The notes under the pieces: model-generated
Databases searched by the model: none
The model's input: the letters and a program-made list of their open reading frames with translations, nothing else
Told to the model about the DNA's origin: nothing
Source of the DNA: Intestinibacillus sp. Marseille-P6563
GTDB lineage: Bacteria > Bacillota > Clostridia > Oscillospirales > Butyricicoccaceae
Length of the DNA stretch: 64,000 bases
Direction of reading: 5' to 3'
NCBI RefSeq assembly: GCF_900604335.1
Contig: NZ_UWOD01000002.1
Location: 1,478,918 to 1,542,917, forward strand
Position numbers and translations under genes: made by a program
Shown here: piece after piece, positions 41,607-50,043 of the stretch
Position numbering within the stretch: position 1 is the stretch's first letter
Layout of the letters: each line of letters begins with the position of its first letter

Positions 41607-42299
41607 TTATAGAAGAATGGCCGAGCCAACCGAGATGACCACAGCGGTAATCAAACCCGCGATGCCGATGGCAAGGCCGCTCATGGCGCCTTCGACTTCG
41701 CCGAGTTCAAGCGCGCGCGAGGTGCCGACCGCGTGCGAGGAGGTGCCGATGGCAATACCGGTTACGACCGGATGCTTGACGCCCAGCAGCTTGAGCGAGG
41801 CGGGCAGGAATACCGCGCCTACGATGCCGGTGAAGATGATAGCCAGCGACGTGACCGCCGTCAGGCCGCCCATGGACTCACTCAGTGCCACGCCGATGGG
41901 GGTAGTCACCGACTTGGGCAGGAGGGAAACGATTAACTTACCGTCCAGGCCGAACAGCTTGCCCAATCCATAAACACTGCCGATCGACACGAGCGACCCG
42001 ACCAAGGCCCCGGCCAGAATGGGCAGCAGATGTTTTTTGAGCACTTCGAGCTGACGGTAGATGGGCACCGCCAGCGCAATGGTCGCTGGGGTCAGGCACA
42101 GGGTCAAAAAGCCGCTGCCTTCGTTGTATTCCTCGAGCGGGATGTCGAATACGACCAATACCACGCCCACCAGGATGCAGCCAATGAGCAGCGGGTTGGC
42201 AATCGGCGAACCGGTCTTTTCATTGATCCATTGGCCGATGGTAAAGGCAATGAGAGTCAGCGCCAGAAAAGCCGCTGGGGTGGTCAATGCTTCGCGCAT
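41607..42299 (-). CDS. lrgB: LrgB/CidB-family membrane protein
   Basis: 230 residues, the normal length, with about seven membrane segments. Family motifs: NPLLIGCILVGVVLV, LTPATIALAVPIYRQLEVLKKH, LPKSVTTPIGVALSESMGG and GTSSHAVGTSRALELGEVEGAMSGLAIG (in part at about 180-205). LrgAB/CidAB proteins affect murein hydrolase activity and, in several bacteria, pyruvate transport. Its ATG overlaps the lrgA stop by one base. Confidence 0.93.
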   Translation of the reverse strand: MREALTTPAAFLALTLIAFTIGQWINEKTGSPIANPLLIGCILVGVVLVVFDIPLEEYNEGSGFLTLCLTPATIALAVPIYRQLEVLKKHLLPILAGALVGSLVSIGSVYGLGKLFGLDGKLIVSLLPKSVTTPIGVALSESMGGLTAVTSLAIIFTGIVGAVFLPASLKLLGVKHPVVTGIAIGTSSHAVGTSRALELGEVEGAMSGLAIGIAGLITAVVISVGSAILL

Positions 42300-42676
42300 T
42301 ACCGGTCGCCCCCTTTCTGCGCTGCTTTGCGCTGCTGCAAGCGCAGCACCAGATGAACGGTGCCTGCCGTGGCAAACGCGGTCAAAAAGGTCGTAATCAG
42401 GCATACGGCCAAAATGGCCGCCAGTTGGCTGTGCAGTTCGGCATAGAGGCCCAAAATGCCCAGGCTGACCGGCAAAAAGAAAATGGCCATATTTTTCAGA
42501 AAAAAGTCCGCTGCATGTTCCACCTGGCGGCATTTGATGAGCCGCACACCGAGGAGGACCAAAAGCAGCATCATGCCCAGTACATTGCCGGGCAAGACCT
42601 TGCCGATTAGCACCGAAAGGACATCCCCCAGCACACAGATAGCCAGCAGGATGCCAAGCTGACGAAGATAATTCAC
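42299..42676 (-). CDS. lrgA: LrgA/CidA-family holin-like protein
   Basis: 125 residues from GTG 42676 (GGGAGGGG just ahead). Four membrane helices; family motif GKVLPGNVLGMMLLLVLLG (about 23-41) and HAADFFLKNMAIFFLPVSLGI. It works with LrgB. No LytTR/LytST-type regulator gene is adjacent, so control is not visible. Confidence 0.9.
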   Translation of the reverse strand: MNYLRQLGILLAICVLGDVLSVLIGKVLPGNVLGMMLLLVLLGVRLIKCRQVEHAADFFLKNMAIFFLPVSLGILGLYAELHSQLAAILAVCLITTFLTAFATAGTVHLVLRLQQRKAAQKGGDR

Positions 42677-42802
42677 ACAAAACCCCTCCCAAACCCGCAA
42701 CGCGGGAATCGTTCTTTTACCCAAAAAAGTATACGCCTTTTTGTGCAGTTTGAAAAGAGGAAATGCAGGAGATCAAACAAATTAAATTTGATTATAACAA
42801 AT

Positions 42803-42871
42803 ATGTCAAATCTTCTTGACATTATAAAGCTGATGTCGTACACTCAAAGTGTCAAAAAAATTTGACACTTT
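42803..42871 (+). promoter_or_regulatory. Two palindromic operators upstream of the small membrane/XRE pair
   Basis: Site 1: ATGTCAA-N6-TTGACAT (42803-42822). Site 2: AAAGTGTCAAA-N4-TTTGACACTTT (42846-42871), an 11-bp perfect repeat. Both share the half-site GTCAA. Site 1 contains TTGACA, which could serve as a -35. They are natural binding sites for the XRE regulator encoded just downstream, suggesting autoregulation. Confidence 0.65.
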
Positions 42872-42896
42872 GGCGGAAAAGAACGGAGGGATCACG

Positions 42897-43199
42897 ATGA
42901 ATACCTGGATGATTTTGGGGCTGTTTTTCCTGTTTGCGCTGGCCGCTTTGGATGTAGCGCTGGTCGTTTCGGTGGGCCGGCAGGGGGATGAGCGGCGGCG
43001 GATGATTGTGCAGCGCGCGAGCAGCAACACACTGGCGGCGCTGGTCGCCTACCTGCTGTATTGTATGGTGGAAAACTTCGTGCGCGGTGCGGTGTATCAT
43101 CAGGCGGCCGAGCCGATCAACCCGTTTGTCCTGCTCACCATCATCGCCATGCTTTATTTTGCAAATTTGCTCTATTATAAGCGGAAATACGGGGGCTGA
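42897..43199 (+). CDS. Small membrane protein linked to an XRE regulator
   Basis: 100 residues from ATG 42897 (GGAGGGATC upstream). Hydrophobic segments lie at about 4-24, 44-62 and 75-92, with a basic loop GRQGDERRRMIVQRAS between the first two. No known family motif. It ends two bases before the XRE gene, so they are co-transcribed. Pairs of a small membrane protein and a short XRE regulator are common in Firmicutes, but the function is unclear. Confidence 0.75.
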   Translation: MNTWMILGLFFLFALAALDVALVVSVGRQGDERRRMIVQRASSNTLAALVAYLLYCMVENFVRGAVYHQAAEPINPFVLLTIIAMLYFANLLYYKRKYGG

Positions 43200-43201
43200 A
43201 T

Positions 43202-43399
43202 GTGGAAAATACCATTCATCAGCGGCGCAAGGAATTGGGACTCTCCCAGCAGGAACTGGCCAAACAGTGCGGCGTGACCCGCCAGACGGTCAATGCCATC
43301 GAGAACAACCGGTATGACCCCACACTCACCCTAGCATTTCAGCTGGCCCGGGTGTTGGGCACCACGGTCGATGAACTGTTTTGTCCAGAGGAAAAATAA
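43202..43399 (+). CDS. Short XRE-family regulator
   Basis: 65 residues, almost entirely one HTH_3 domain (HQRRKELGLSQQELAKQCGVTRQTVNAIENN, in part at about 6-36, then TLAFQLARVLGTTVDELF). It starts at GTG 43202, two bases after the stop of the membrane-protein gene. It most likely binds the palindromes at 42803-42871. Confidence 0.88.
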   Translation: MENTIHQRRKELGLSQQELAKQCGVTRQTVNAIENNRYDPTLTLAFQLARVLGTTVDELFCPEEK

Positions 43400-43400
43400 A

Positions 43401-43428
43401 AAACGCGGGATATATCCCGCGTTTTTTT
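43401..43428. terminator. Bidirectional terminator after the XRE gene
   Basis: ACGCGGGATA / TATCCCGCGT palindrome (43403-43422) flanked by AAAAAA and TTTTTTT; shared with the convergent flippase gene. Confidence 0.85.
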
Positions 43429-44878
43429 ATTGCCGTTTGAGTTTTCGCAAAAACCAGCCGAGTTCCTCTTTGGCTTCGCCCGAAAGAATCAGGCACAGCG
43501 CATACACACCTGCACCCGCCACGATGGCACACACCAGCCGCAGCAGATTGCCGCAAGGCAGCAGTGTGCAGCAAGCGAGCGCCGCCGCGCCACACAAAAT
43601 GGCGCTGCCCAGGATGCGGACAAACGAGCCGAGCGGCACACGCCACATAAAATACTTGCGCACCCGGAAAGCGGTCAGGAAGAAATAGGTCGCAAATGCA
43701 ACCACCGACCCCATTGCGCCACCGGTAAAGCCCATCATATGCACAAACGCGATGCTGGATACGATCTTGACCGCCATAGCGATCGCGCAGTTGGACAGCA
43801 CTGGTTTGGTGTCCTGTTCGAGTTCATAGCCCTTGTTGGCGTATTCGGTCAGGCCCATAAAGACCATCGCAAACGCGGTCATCCAGATGACCGGCGCGCC
43901 TGCATCATAGCCTTCGGCAAAGAACACCCGGCAGAAGGTGGTCGAAACCGCGGCCAGACCAAACGCTGCGGGCAGGGCCACCAGCAGATACAGCCGTACC
44001 CCGGCGCCCAGCAGCACCTTGGCTTCGTCGTGGCTGCGCTCGTTCCAGGCACGCAGCACCGCCGGATACACGCCGCGCAAGACGCCTACTGACAGCATGG
44101 TGAACACCGAGTTCGGAATGGAACTGTTGTAATAATAGATGCCGCCCGTTGCGTCGCCGAACACACCATAGATATAGAAGCGGTCAAACAGGGTTAAAAG
44201 CCCCGAACACAGGGCAACACCCATCAGCGGCACGCCATAGGCGAGCAGCTTGTTCAGCATTTGCCGGGAAGCGCGCTTGAAACGCACGACCGAAGGCATC
44301 CCGAGCGCAAACACCGCGCCCAGTGCGCCCACGCCATCGGCGATAATGTTGGCGATAAAACCGGGCGTAGGGTCGGGGAAATTGCTTTTCCCGCCCACCA
44401 GCACAATGGCGACAATCAGCTTTAAGGACGCCGACACCAGCGAAAACAAAATCGCTGGCCGTACCCGGTCGAGCTGTACCAAGGTATTGATCAGAATGGT
44501 AAACGCGGTATAGGTGCAGAACATCACCGCGCCCGGCAGAAAACGGCTGTCGCCGGTCACGGCGCCCAGCACGGCGCAGGAAGCCACGCCGACCACGCCC
44601 ATGAGGATATACACAACCGTCATAGTCGACAGCAGGCCGCTTGCCTTGTCGCGTTTGAATTCCTCAGCCGCATAGCGGGTGGAGGAATTGGCCATCCAGG
44701 CCGCGACCAGCAGATAGGCAAAGTTCATGGTCTGCTGCACAAAGCCAAATGCACCTGCCGCATCCTTGGTGAAGATGTGGGTGTACAGCGACGACATGAG
44801 CAGCAGCAGTACACCTTCGAGCACCTTGGCCGGCAAAAAGAGCATGGCGTTGCGTGTCATAGTATTTTTTTCAGACAT
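43427..44878 (-). CDS. Polysaccharide/lipid-linked oligosaccharide flippase (MOP family)
   Basis: 483 residues from ATG 44878 (AAGGGACTT upstream). About 14 membrane helices in the Wzx/MurJ-like arrangement: LPAKVLEGVLLLLMSSLYTHIF (about 14-35), YGVPLMGVALCSGLLTLFDRFYI (about 220-242) and YANKGYELEQDTKPVLSNC (about 340-358). Such proteins flip sugar-linked lipids across the membrane for surface polymers. No glycosyltransferase cluster is nearby, so the substrate is unknown. Confidence 0.88.
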   Translation of the reverse strand: MSEKNTMTRNAMLFLPAKVLEGVLLLLMSSLYTHIFTKDAAGAFGFVQQTMNFAYLLVAAWMANSSTRYAAEEFKRDKASGLLSTMTVVYILMGVVGVASCAVLGAVTGDSRFLPGAVMFCTYTAFTILINTLVQLDRVRPAILFSLVSASLKLIVAIVLVGGKSNFPDPTPGFIANIIADGVGALGAVFALGMPSVVRFKRASRQMLNKLLAYGVPLMGVALCSGLLTLFDRFYIYGVFGDATGGIYYYNSSIPNSVFTMLSVGVLRGVYPAVLRAWNERSHDEAKVLLGAGVRLYLLVALPAAFGLAAVSTTFCRVFFAEGYDAGAPVIWMTAFAMVFMGLTEYANKGYELEQDTKPVLSNCAIAMAVKIVSSIAFVHMMGFTGGAMGSVVAFATYFFLTAFRVRKYFMWRVPLGSFVRILGSAILCGAAALACCTLLPCGNLLRLVCAIVAGAGVYALCLILSGEAKEELGWFLRKLKRQ

Positions 44879-44996
44879 GCGCAAAGTCCCTTCTGTGAAA
44901 CGATACTTATAATACAGTCTAGCATAGCGACCGGCAAATTGCAACGTACCCGTCGCAGGATGTGCGTTTTTGTGCAAAATGACCGCCCAAAAGCCA

Positions 44997-45048
44997 TTGA
45001 CAAATGCGGAAAAATTGCCTATACTCGAATATAGTTTGAATGCAAACT
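44997..45048 (+). promoter_or_regulatory. marR promoter and operator
   Basis: TTGACA (44997-45002), 17-base spacer, TATACT (45020-45025). Right at the expected start site is TAGTTTG-AATG-CAAACTA (45032-45049), a 7-bp inverted repeat suited to MarR autorepression. Confidence 0.8.
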
Positions 45049-45073
45049 AAATTGCCGCACAGGGGGCTGCGCC

Positions 45074-45505
45074 ATGCAAGACATCGGACTGCACTACTGG
45101 ATGCTCATTGGACAAAGCCGGTTTCACCGGACCATATCCCGGCGAGTTTGCGCCGGGGGATTACTGCCCGGCCAGCCGAAAATTTTGGAGTTTCTCTTTA
45201 CCCACGACGGCTGCACCCAAAAAGAGATCGGGCAGGGATGCGTGCTGGACAAGTCAACGGTGACCAGTCTGCTGGGCCGTATGCTGGATGCCGGTCTGGT
45301 GCGCAAGGACGCCGGAGAGGACGACAAGCGCACGGTCCGTATTTTTTTGACCGACAAAGGCCGGCAAAAAGCGGCCGAGGTATGCGCCGTGTTTGCGCAG
45401 GTGGACGCGCAGGCCTGGCAGGGCGTTAGCCCGGCCGAACAGGAACAGTTTGTGCGTATCCTGCGGCAGATTATTTTAAATTTGGAAGGAATGGAAGACG
45501 AATGA
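45074..45505 (+). CDS. MarR-family transcription regulator
   Basis: 143 residues. Winged helix from about 30 to 105: PGQPKILEFLFTHDGCTQKEIGQGCVLDKSTVTSLLGRMLDAGLV, with the wing DDKRTVRIFLTDKG. MarR proteins usually repress a neighbouring transporter until a small phenolic or other ligand binds. A palindrome at the start site suggests autoregulation. It overlaps the YczE-family gene by four bases, so that is its probable partner. Confidence 0.92.
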   Translation: MQDIGLHYWMLIGQSRFHRTISRRVCAGGLLPGQPKILEFLFTHDGCTQKEIGQGCVLDKSTVTSLLGRMLDAGLVRKDAGEDDKRTVRIFLTDKGRQKAAEVCAVFAQVDAQAWQGVSPAEQEQFVRILRQIILNLEGMEDE

Positions 45506-46155
45506 AGACCTTTATGCACCGTTATCTGTGGTTTGTGTTTGGCGTACTCCTCAACTCCTTTGGGGTCGCGCTGATCACCAAAGCTGCGCTGGGCACCTCG
45601 CCAATTTCCAGCGTGCCCTATGTACTCAGCTTTGCGTTCCCGTTTACCTTCGGGCAGATCACATTTGCGTTTAATATGCTGTTTATCATCGGACAGTTCG
45701 TATTGCTGCGTAAAGAGTTTCATCCGATTCAGTGGCTGCAAATTGCGGTCAACCTGATTTTCAGCGCCTGCATCGACGGGAGCATGAACCTGCTGACCTG
45801 GTTTGAACCCACCAATCTGGTCAGCGAGGCGATTGCGCTGCTGCTGGGCTGCGCGATTTTGGGCCTGGGCATCAGCATCGAGGTCGCACCCGATGTGCTG
45901 ATGGTCCCCGGTGAAGGCGTGGTCAAAGCCATCACCCGAGTGAGTGGCAAGCGCTTTGGCTCGATCAAGATCGGGTTTGATGTTTCGCTCGTGCTGCTTG
46001 CCTGCGTGCTGTCGGTCGTGTTCCAGCATCCGCTGCAAGGCCTTGGCATTGGTACGATCGTATCGGCACTGGTTGTGGGCCGCTTTGTCAATTTCTTTAA
46101 CCGTCACTTACCGCTGATTACCCGCATCGCGGGCCTGAAGCGGTGTGTCGCATAA
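45502..46155 (+). CDS. YczE/YyaS/YitT-family membrane protein
   Basis: 217 residues with five to six membrane segments. The family start FGVLLNSFGVALITKAALGTSPISSVPYVLS (in part, about 13-43) and later ISIEVAPDVLMVPGEGVVKAITR match YczE-like proteins, whose role is poorly known but often linked to MarR regulators and export or stress. Its ATG overlaps the marR stop (ATGA). A terminator follows. Confidence 0.9.
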   Translation: MKTFMHRYLWFVFGVLLNSFGVALITKAALGTSPISSVPYVLSFAFPFTFGQITFAFNMLFIIGQFVLLRKEFHPIQWLQIAVNLIFSACIDGSMNLLTWFEPTNLVSEAIALLLGCAILGLGISIEVAPDVLMVPGEGVVKAITRVSGKRFGSIKIGFDVSLVLLACVLSVVFQHPLQGLGIGTIVSALVVGRFVNFFNRHLPLITRIAGLKRCVA

Positions 46156-46177
46156 ACCTCCACCCTTTTCAACATGT

Positions 46178-46216
46178 ACAAAACGCGCAGACGCTGCATT
46201 CGTCTGCGCGTTTTGT
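46178..46216 (+). terminator. Intrinsic terminator after the YczE-family gene
   Basis: ACAAAACGCGCAGACG (46178-46193) pairs with CGTCTGCGCGTTTTGT (46201-46216) around a seven-base loop. Confidence 0.85.
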
Positions 46217-46304
46217 ATGCCCGGAAAAAGATTCTCTGGTGTTCGGTGCGCAAAGCGATTATAATGAACGGGGAAGAAAAAGAAGCCGACAGGAGGATTT
46301 TATT

Positions 46305-46973
46305 TTGATTCAAGCTGTGATTTTTGATATGGACGGCCTGATGTTCGATACCGAGCGGGTGGCCTATGAGATGCTGCATGACATCTGCGCCCGGCACGGG
46401 CTGAACTATACCATGGACATGAAGCGGCGCATGTGCGGCGCCAACTTTGACGCCTGCACGCGGATTTTCCGCGAAGAACTGGGCATCGACGACTCGGTTT
46501 TGACCTTTGGCCAGTGCTGGACCGAGGTGCGCGAGCGCATGGAAACCGAGTTCACCACCCAGGGCATCCCGTGCAAGCCCGGGCTGAAAGAACTGCTGGA
46601 CTTTCTGCAAGGGCAGGGAATCGGGGTCGCGGTCGCGTCCGGGTCCTCGGCAGCGGTCGTGCAACGATATCTGGATACGGCCGGGGTGTCCGCTTACTTT
46701 TCGGCGATCGTCGGCGGTTCGGACATCAAAAACCCCAAACCGGCGCCCGACTGCTTTTTGATGGCCGCCGAGCGCGTGGGCGCACAGCCGGCCGACTGTC
46801 TGGTGCTCGAGGATTCTGCCCGTGGGTTGCAGGCCGCGCTGCGCGCGGGGATGCACGCCATTTGGGTGCCTGATCTGGATGTGCCGGACGAGCAGACGAC
46901 CGCGAAGCTGGATGCGGTGTGTGAAACGCTGCACGATGTCATCGGCTGGCTGCAAACCGCTTGCAAGGGATAA
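46305..46973 (+). CDS. HAD-superfamily phosphatase/phosphoglucomutase-like
   Basis: 222 residues from TTG 46305 (AGGAGG eight bases ahead). Motif I is VIFDMDGLMFDTE (about 5-17), motif II VAVASGSSAAVV (about 108-119), and motif III/IV NPKPAPDCFLMAAERVG with VLEDSARGLQAALRAGM. A helical cap at about 17-85 fits the beta-phosphoglucomutase-like group. A single gene with its own terminator; the substrate is unknown. Confidence 0.9.
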   Translation: MIQAVIFDMDGLMFDTERVAYEMLHDICARHGLNYTMDMKRRMCGANFDACTRIFREELGIDDSVLTFGQCWTEVRERMETEFTTQGIPCKPGLKELLDFLQGQGIGVAVASGSSAAVVQRYLDTAGVSAYFSAIVGGSDIKNPKPAPDCFLMAAERVGAQPADCLVLEDSARGLQAALRAGMHAIWVPDLDVPDEQTTAKLDAVCETLHDVIGWLQTACKG

Positions 46974-47011
46974 AAAAGTCCGCGAAATCGTAAGATTTCG
47001 CGGACTTTTTT
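46972..47011. terminator. Bidirectional terminator between HAD gene and URO-D-like gene
   Basis: 18-base arms (46972-46989 and 46994-47011, core GTCCGCGAAATC / GATTTCGCGGAC) with a GTAA loop and A/T-tracts at both ends. It ends the HAD gene and, on the other strand, the long ABC operon A. Confidence 0.9.
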
Positions 47012-47049
47012 GCAAAGAAAGAAGGATGTCATCCGTTGTGTTGGGGGGC

Positions 47050-48363
47050 TTAGCCATACACCTTGGCGATGCAGGCGCGGCACAGGTCGGTCCACTTGCG
47101 GAAGCGGCTCGGGTCGTTCTGGATGGTGTGTGTATCCTTGAGGATGATCTCAAACGCTGTGCCCTTGCCGTCCTGCATGAGCTTGGTCGTGTAGGAGCGC
47201 ATTAGGTCCTCATCCCAGCCGTTGGTGATGAGCGATGGATTGGGTTTGCAGGAGAAGATGGCCTTTTTGCCGATTTGGTCGCGCATGGACGCCACATCCG
47301 CCCAGGGCGAAACCGAAATACGGCGGATGTTCGGGATGTTCAGCACATCGGGCAGCTTTTTCTCCAGATTGTCGCAGCAGCCGTAGGCCGACAGGCCGAA
47401 GTTGCTGAGCAGACGGCTTTCGTAATCGATGGCAAATTCGCGGGTCATCTCGGGCGATACCGAAACGAATTCCTGCGACTCGGCATAGGCCCACAGGTGC
47501 TTGAAGGTCAGCTTTTCGCCCGGCTTCAAATCGGGTAGGTCGTGGGTATAGCCATAGCCGCCCGTGCCGTTGTACTGGCAGCCGTTGTTCATTTCGAGCA
47601 GGCCCATATCGAGCTGCTGCTGGTACAGGTCCAGATAGCCCTTCTCCAGCACGCGCAGCAGAGCGTGCATCTGGTCGGGATAGTCGTACAGGTCATACAG
47701 CGCGTTTTCGTAGCCGCGCAGCTTGGTGTAGGTCTCCATCCAGGAGAAGGCGACATAGGTGTTGCCGCACCAGTGTACATCCAGGATATCCTCCAGCAGT
47801 TCCTGATGGATTTCCAGATCGCGCTTGGAACCTTCCTCGTCATAGATGACCTTGGGCGGCACCAGTTTGAAGGGGATTTCATCGTCCTCGATGTCGTCGT
47901 CGCTGATGAGCGGCTCGAATTCGGCCGCGGTTTCGTCAAATCGATAATCGGTGCGCCAGAACGGGTTGACCGTCGAGATGGTCGGCACATGTACCGATTC
48001 ATTGGTGAAGGCGTTGTGCGCCTGCTGGCCAGCCAGTGTCCAGCCGGTGTCCGAAATGCGCTTGCGGCAGTCCCACCGCTTTTCGGCAGGCACGTCGTCG
48101 TTGATGGTTTCGGCGCGGTAGATGCGCGCGCGCAGCGTCCATTCGATTTCACGGGCCACCGGGTCTTCACTGACCAGCGTGTCCGGCGGGACGATTTCGC
48201 GCCACGCGCCTTCGGGCGAGCAGTCGATGACCGGCTGCTCGGTTTTGAGGTCATTGTGTGCATACCACAGTTTGCGGCGTTCTTCCATGACCGGCAGCTC
48301 GGCCAGTTCGGCCAGACGCTTGGCAAGGTCCTGGATTACGGATTTTTCCTTTTCGGTAATCAA
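47050..48363 (-). CDS. URO-D/MtaA-like family protein, last gene of ABC operon A
   Basis: 437 residues from TTG 48363, selected because AAGGAG lies nine bases ahead. The fold pattern is that of the uroporphyrinogen decarboxylase/methylcobamide methyltransferase superfamily: MEERRKLWYAHNDLK near the start, HWCGNTYVAFSWMETYTKLRG, and the C-terminal barrel strands SAYGCCDNLEKKLPDVLNI and AIFSCKPNPSLITNG. In MtaA-type enzymes zinc is bound by His-x-Cys and a later Cys; here the equivalent is Y-G-C, so the site is altered. It does not look like heme biosynthetic HemE. It follows the ABC ATPase in the same orientation with only a hairpin between, so it probably acts on the imported compound. Confidence 0.75.
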   Translation of the reverse strand: MITEKEKSVIQDLAKRLAELAELPVMEERRKLWYAHNDLKTEQPVIDCSPEGAWREIVPPDTLVSEDPVAREIEWTLRARIYRAETINDDVPAEKRWDCRKRISDTGWTLAGQQAHNAFTNESVHVPTISTVNPFWRTDYRFDETAAEFEPLISDDDIEDDEIPFKLVPPKVIYDEEGSKRDLEIHQELLEDILDVHWCGNTYVAFSWMETYTKLRGYENALYDLYDYPDQMHALLRVLEKGYLDLYQQQLDMGLLEMNNGCQYNGTGGYGYTHDLPDLKPGEKLTFKHLWAYAESQEFVSVSPEMTREFAIDYESRLLSNFGLSAYGCCDNLEKKLPDVLNIPNIRRISVSPWADVASMRDQIGKKAIFSCKPNPSLITNGWDEDLMRSYTTKLMQDGKGTAFEIILKDTHTIQNDPSRFRKWTDLCRACIAKVYG

Positions 48364-48400
48364 TACAATCAGCTCCTTGAAAGCTTTGGCTGCTGCAGGC

Positions 48401-48433
48401 ATCGTGAAAATCCGTTTGCCGGATTTTCACGAT
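48401..48433 (-). other. Intercistronic hairpin between ABC ATPase and URO-D-like gene
   Basis: Perfect 14-bp stem (48401-48414 and 48420-48433, core GTGAAAATCCG / CGGATTTTCAC), five-base loop and no T-run. It may stabilise the transporter mRNA or dampen enzyme expression. Confidence 0.65.
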
Positions 48434-48473
48434 GGCAGCCCCAAAGAAGAGAAAAGAGAAGAATAGATGCAAA

Positions 48474-49988
48474 TTAAGCGTGTTTGGCCGATTCGGTGAT
48501 GGTAATGGCCTTGATGAGGTTTTCCTCGGTGATTTCATCGCCGGTCAGTTCGCCGGTGATCAGCCCCTGGGCGATGGTGTAAATGCGGTTGGATACACCC
48601 ATAATTTCGGGCATCTCGGACGAGATGACGATCACCGCCATGCCCGATTCGGCCAGATCGGCGATCAGCTTGTGGATTTCAGACTTGGAACCCACATCGA
48701 TGCCGCGCGTCGGCTCATCGAGGATGAGCAGATCGGGCTCGGTGGTCAGCCATTTGCCGATGACCACTTTCTGCTGGTTGCCGCCCGATAGATAGACGAT
48801 CTGCTGCTCGGACGAGGGCGACGAGATGCGCAGTTTGTCGTGATATTCGTTGTAGATGTCATAGGTGGCTTTGTCGTCGACAAAACCGCCTTTGGAAATC
48901 CAGGGCAGCTTGGCCAGGGCGATGTTTTCCCGGCAGGATTTGTCGAGCACCAGCCCCTGCTCCTTGCGGTTTTCGGTCACGAAGCCAATCTTGTTCTTGA
49001 CCGCGTCCACGCTCGTGCGGATGGAAGATTTCTTGCCGTTCATGTAGATGTCCCCGGCATCCGGCCGCCGCACGCCGAAAATGGTTTCCATGATTTCCGA
49101 CCGGCCTGCGCCGACCAGACCATAGAAGCCGACCACTTCCCGGCGGCGTACGTGGAAGGAAATGTCCTTGTACACCCCGCGCAGCGACAGATTTTCGACG
49201 CGCAGCACTTCCTCGCCTGGCTCGGCCTGGCATTTGTGGAAGTAACCGTCCAGCGTGCGGCCGATCATGGCCTGCACGATGTCGTCCAGACCGATCTCCT
49301 TGGTGACAAACTGGCCGGTCGGCTGACCGTCGCGGAAGACGAGCACCCGGTCGCTGATCTCAAAAATTTCATCCATCTTGTGGCTGATGTAGACGATGCC
49401 GACGCCCTCGGCCTTGAGGGTGCGGATGATCTCGAACAGATAGTTCTTTTCGCGCTCGGTCAGCGACGAGGTCGGCTCGTCCAGGATGAGCACCTTGGCG
49501 CCCAGGGCGATGCCGCGCGCGATCTCGACCATTTGCTGCTGGGCGATGGGCAGCGTGGAAATGACATCCTTGGGACTGGCCGGGCAGCCGAGCTTGTCGA
49601 GCACGGCCTGCGCGTCGCTGTATAGCTTTTTCCAGTCTACGCGGCCATGCTTCATGGGCAGCGAGCCCAGATAGATATTTTCGGCGACACTCAAATCCAT
49701 GACCAGCGAAAGCTCCTGGAAGATGAGCACAATGCCGTCTTTTTTGGCGTCGTTCGGGTTGGTGTAGCGCACCGGCTTGCCCTGATAGAGGATTTCCCCC
49801 GAATCGGGGTCGGGCTGGTAAACGCCGGACAGGCATTTCATCAGCGTGGACTTGCCCGCACCGTTTTCGCCGCACAGCGCCAGCACTTCGCCGTAGCGCA
49901 AATCCAGGCAGGCGCCGTTGAGCGCCTTGACACCTGGAAAGCTTTTGTTGATGTTCTGCATTTGCAGCACAAATTCGTTCTTACTCAT
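48474..49988 (-). CDS. Simple-sugar ABC transporter ATP-binding protein (RbsA/MglA type), operon A
   Basis: 504 residues with two ABC domains. First: Walker A CGENGAGKST (about 35-44), degenerate signature LPIAQQQMVEIARG, Walker B VLILDEPTSSLTERE. Second: degenerate Walker A GLVGAGRSEI (about 285), full signature LSGGNQQKVVIGKW (about 400) and LLILDEPTRGIDVG. This twin layout powers ribose/galactose/xylose-class importers. It follows the binding-protein gene by 55 bases and precedes the URO-D-like gene. Confidence 0.94.
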   Translation of the reverse strand: MSKNEFVLQMQNINKSFPGVKALNGACLDLRYGEVLALCGENGAGKSTLMKCLSGVYQPDPDSGEILYQGKPVRYTNPNDAKKDGIVLIFQELSLVMDLSVAENIYLGSLPMKHGRVDWKKLYSDAQAVLDKLGCPASPKDVISTLPIAQQQMVEIARGIALGAKVLILDEPTSSLTEREKNYLFEIIRTLKAEGVGIVYISHKMDEIFEISDRVLVFRDGQPTGQFVTKEIGLDDIVQAMIGRTLDGYFHKCQAEPGEEVLRVENLSLRGVYKDISFHVRRREVVGFYGLVGAGRSEIMETIFGVRRPDAGDIYMNGKKSSIRTSVDAVKNKIGFVTENRKEQGLVLDKSCRENIALAKLPWISKGGFVDDKATYDIYNEYHDKLRISSPSSEQQIVYLSGGNQQKVVIGKWLTTEPDLLILDEPTRGIDVGSKSEIHKLIADLAESGMAVIVISSEMPEIMGVSNRIYTIAQGLITGELTGDEITEENLIKAITITESAKHA

Positions 49989-50043
49989 GGTTCATCCACC
50001 GACTCCTTGTATGGGGATTCCGGGACCGGGCAATCTGTGCCGA

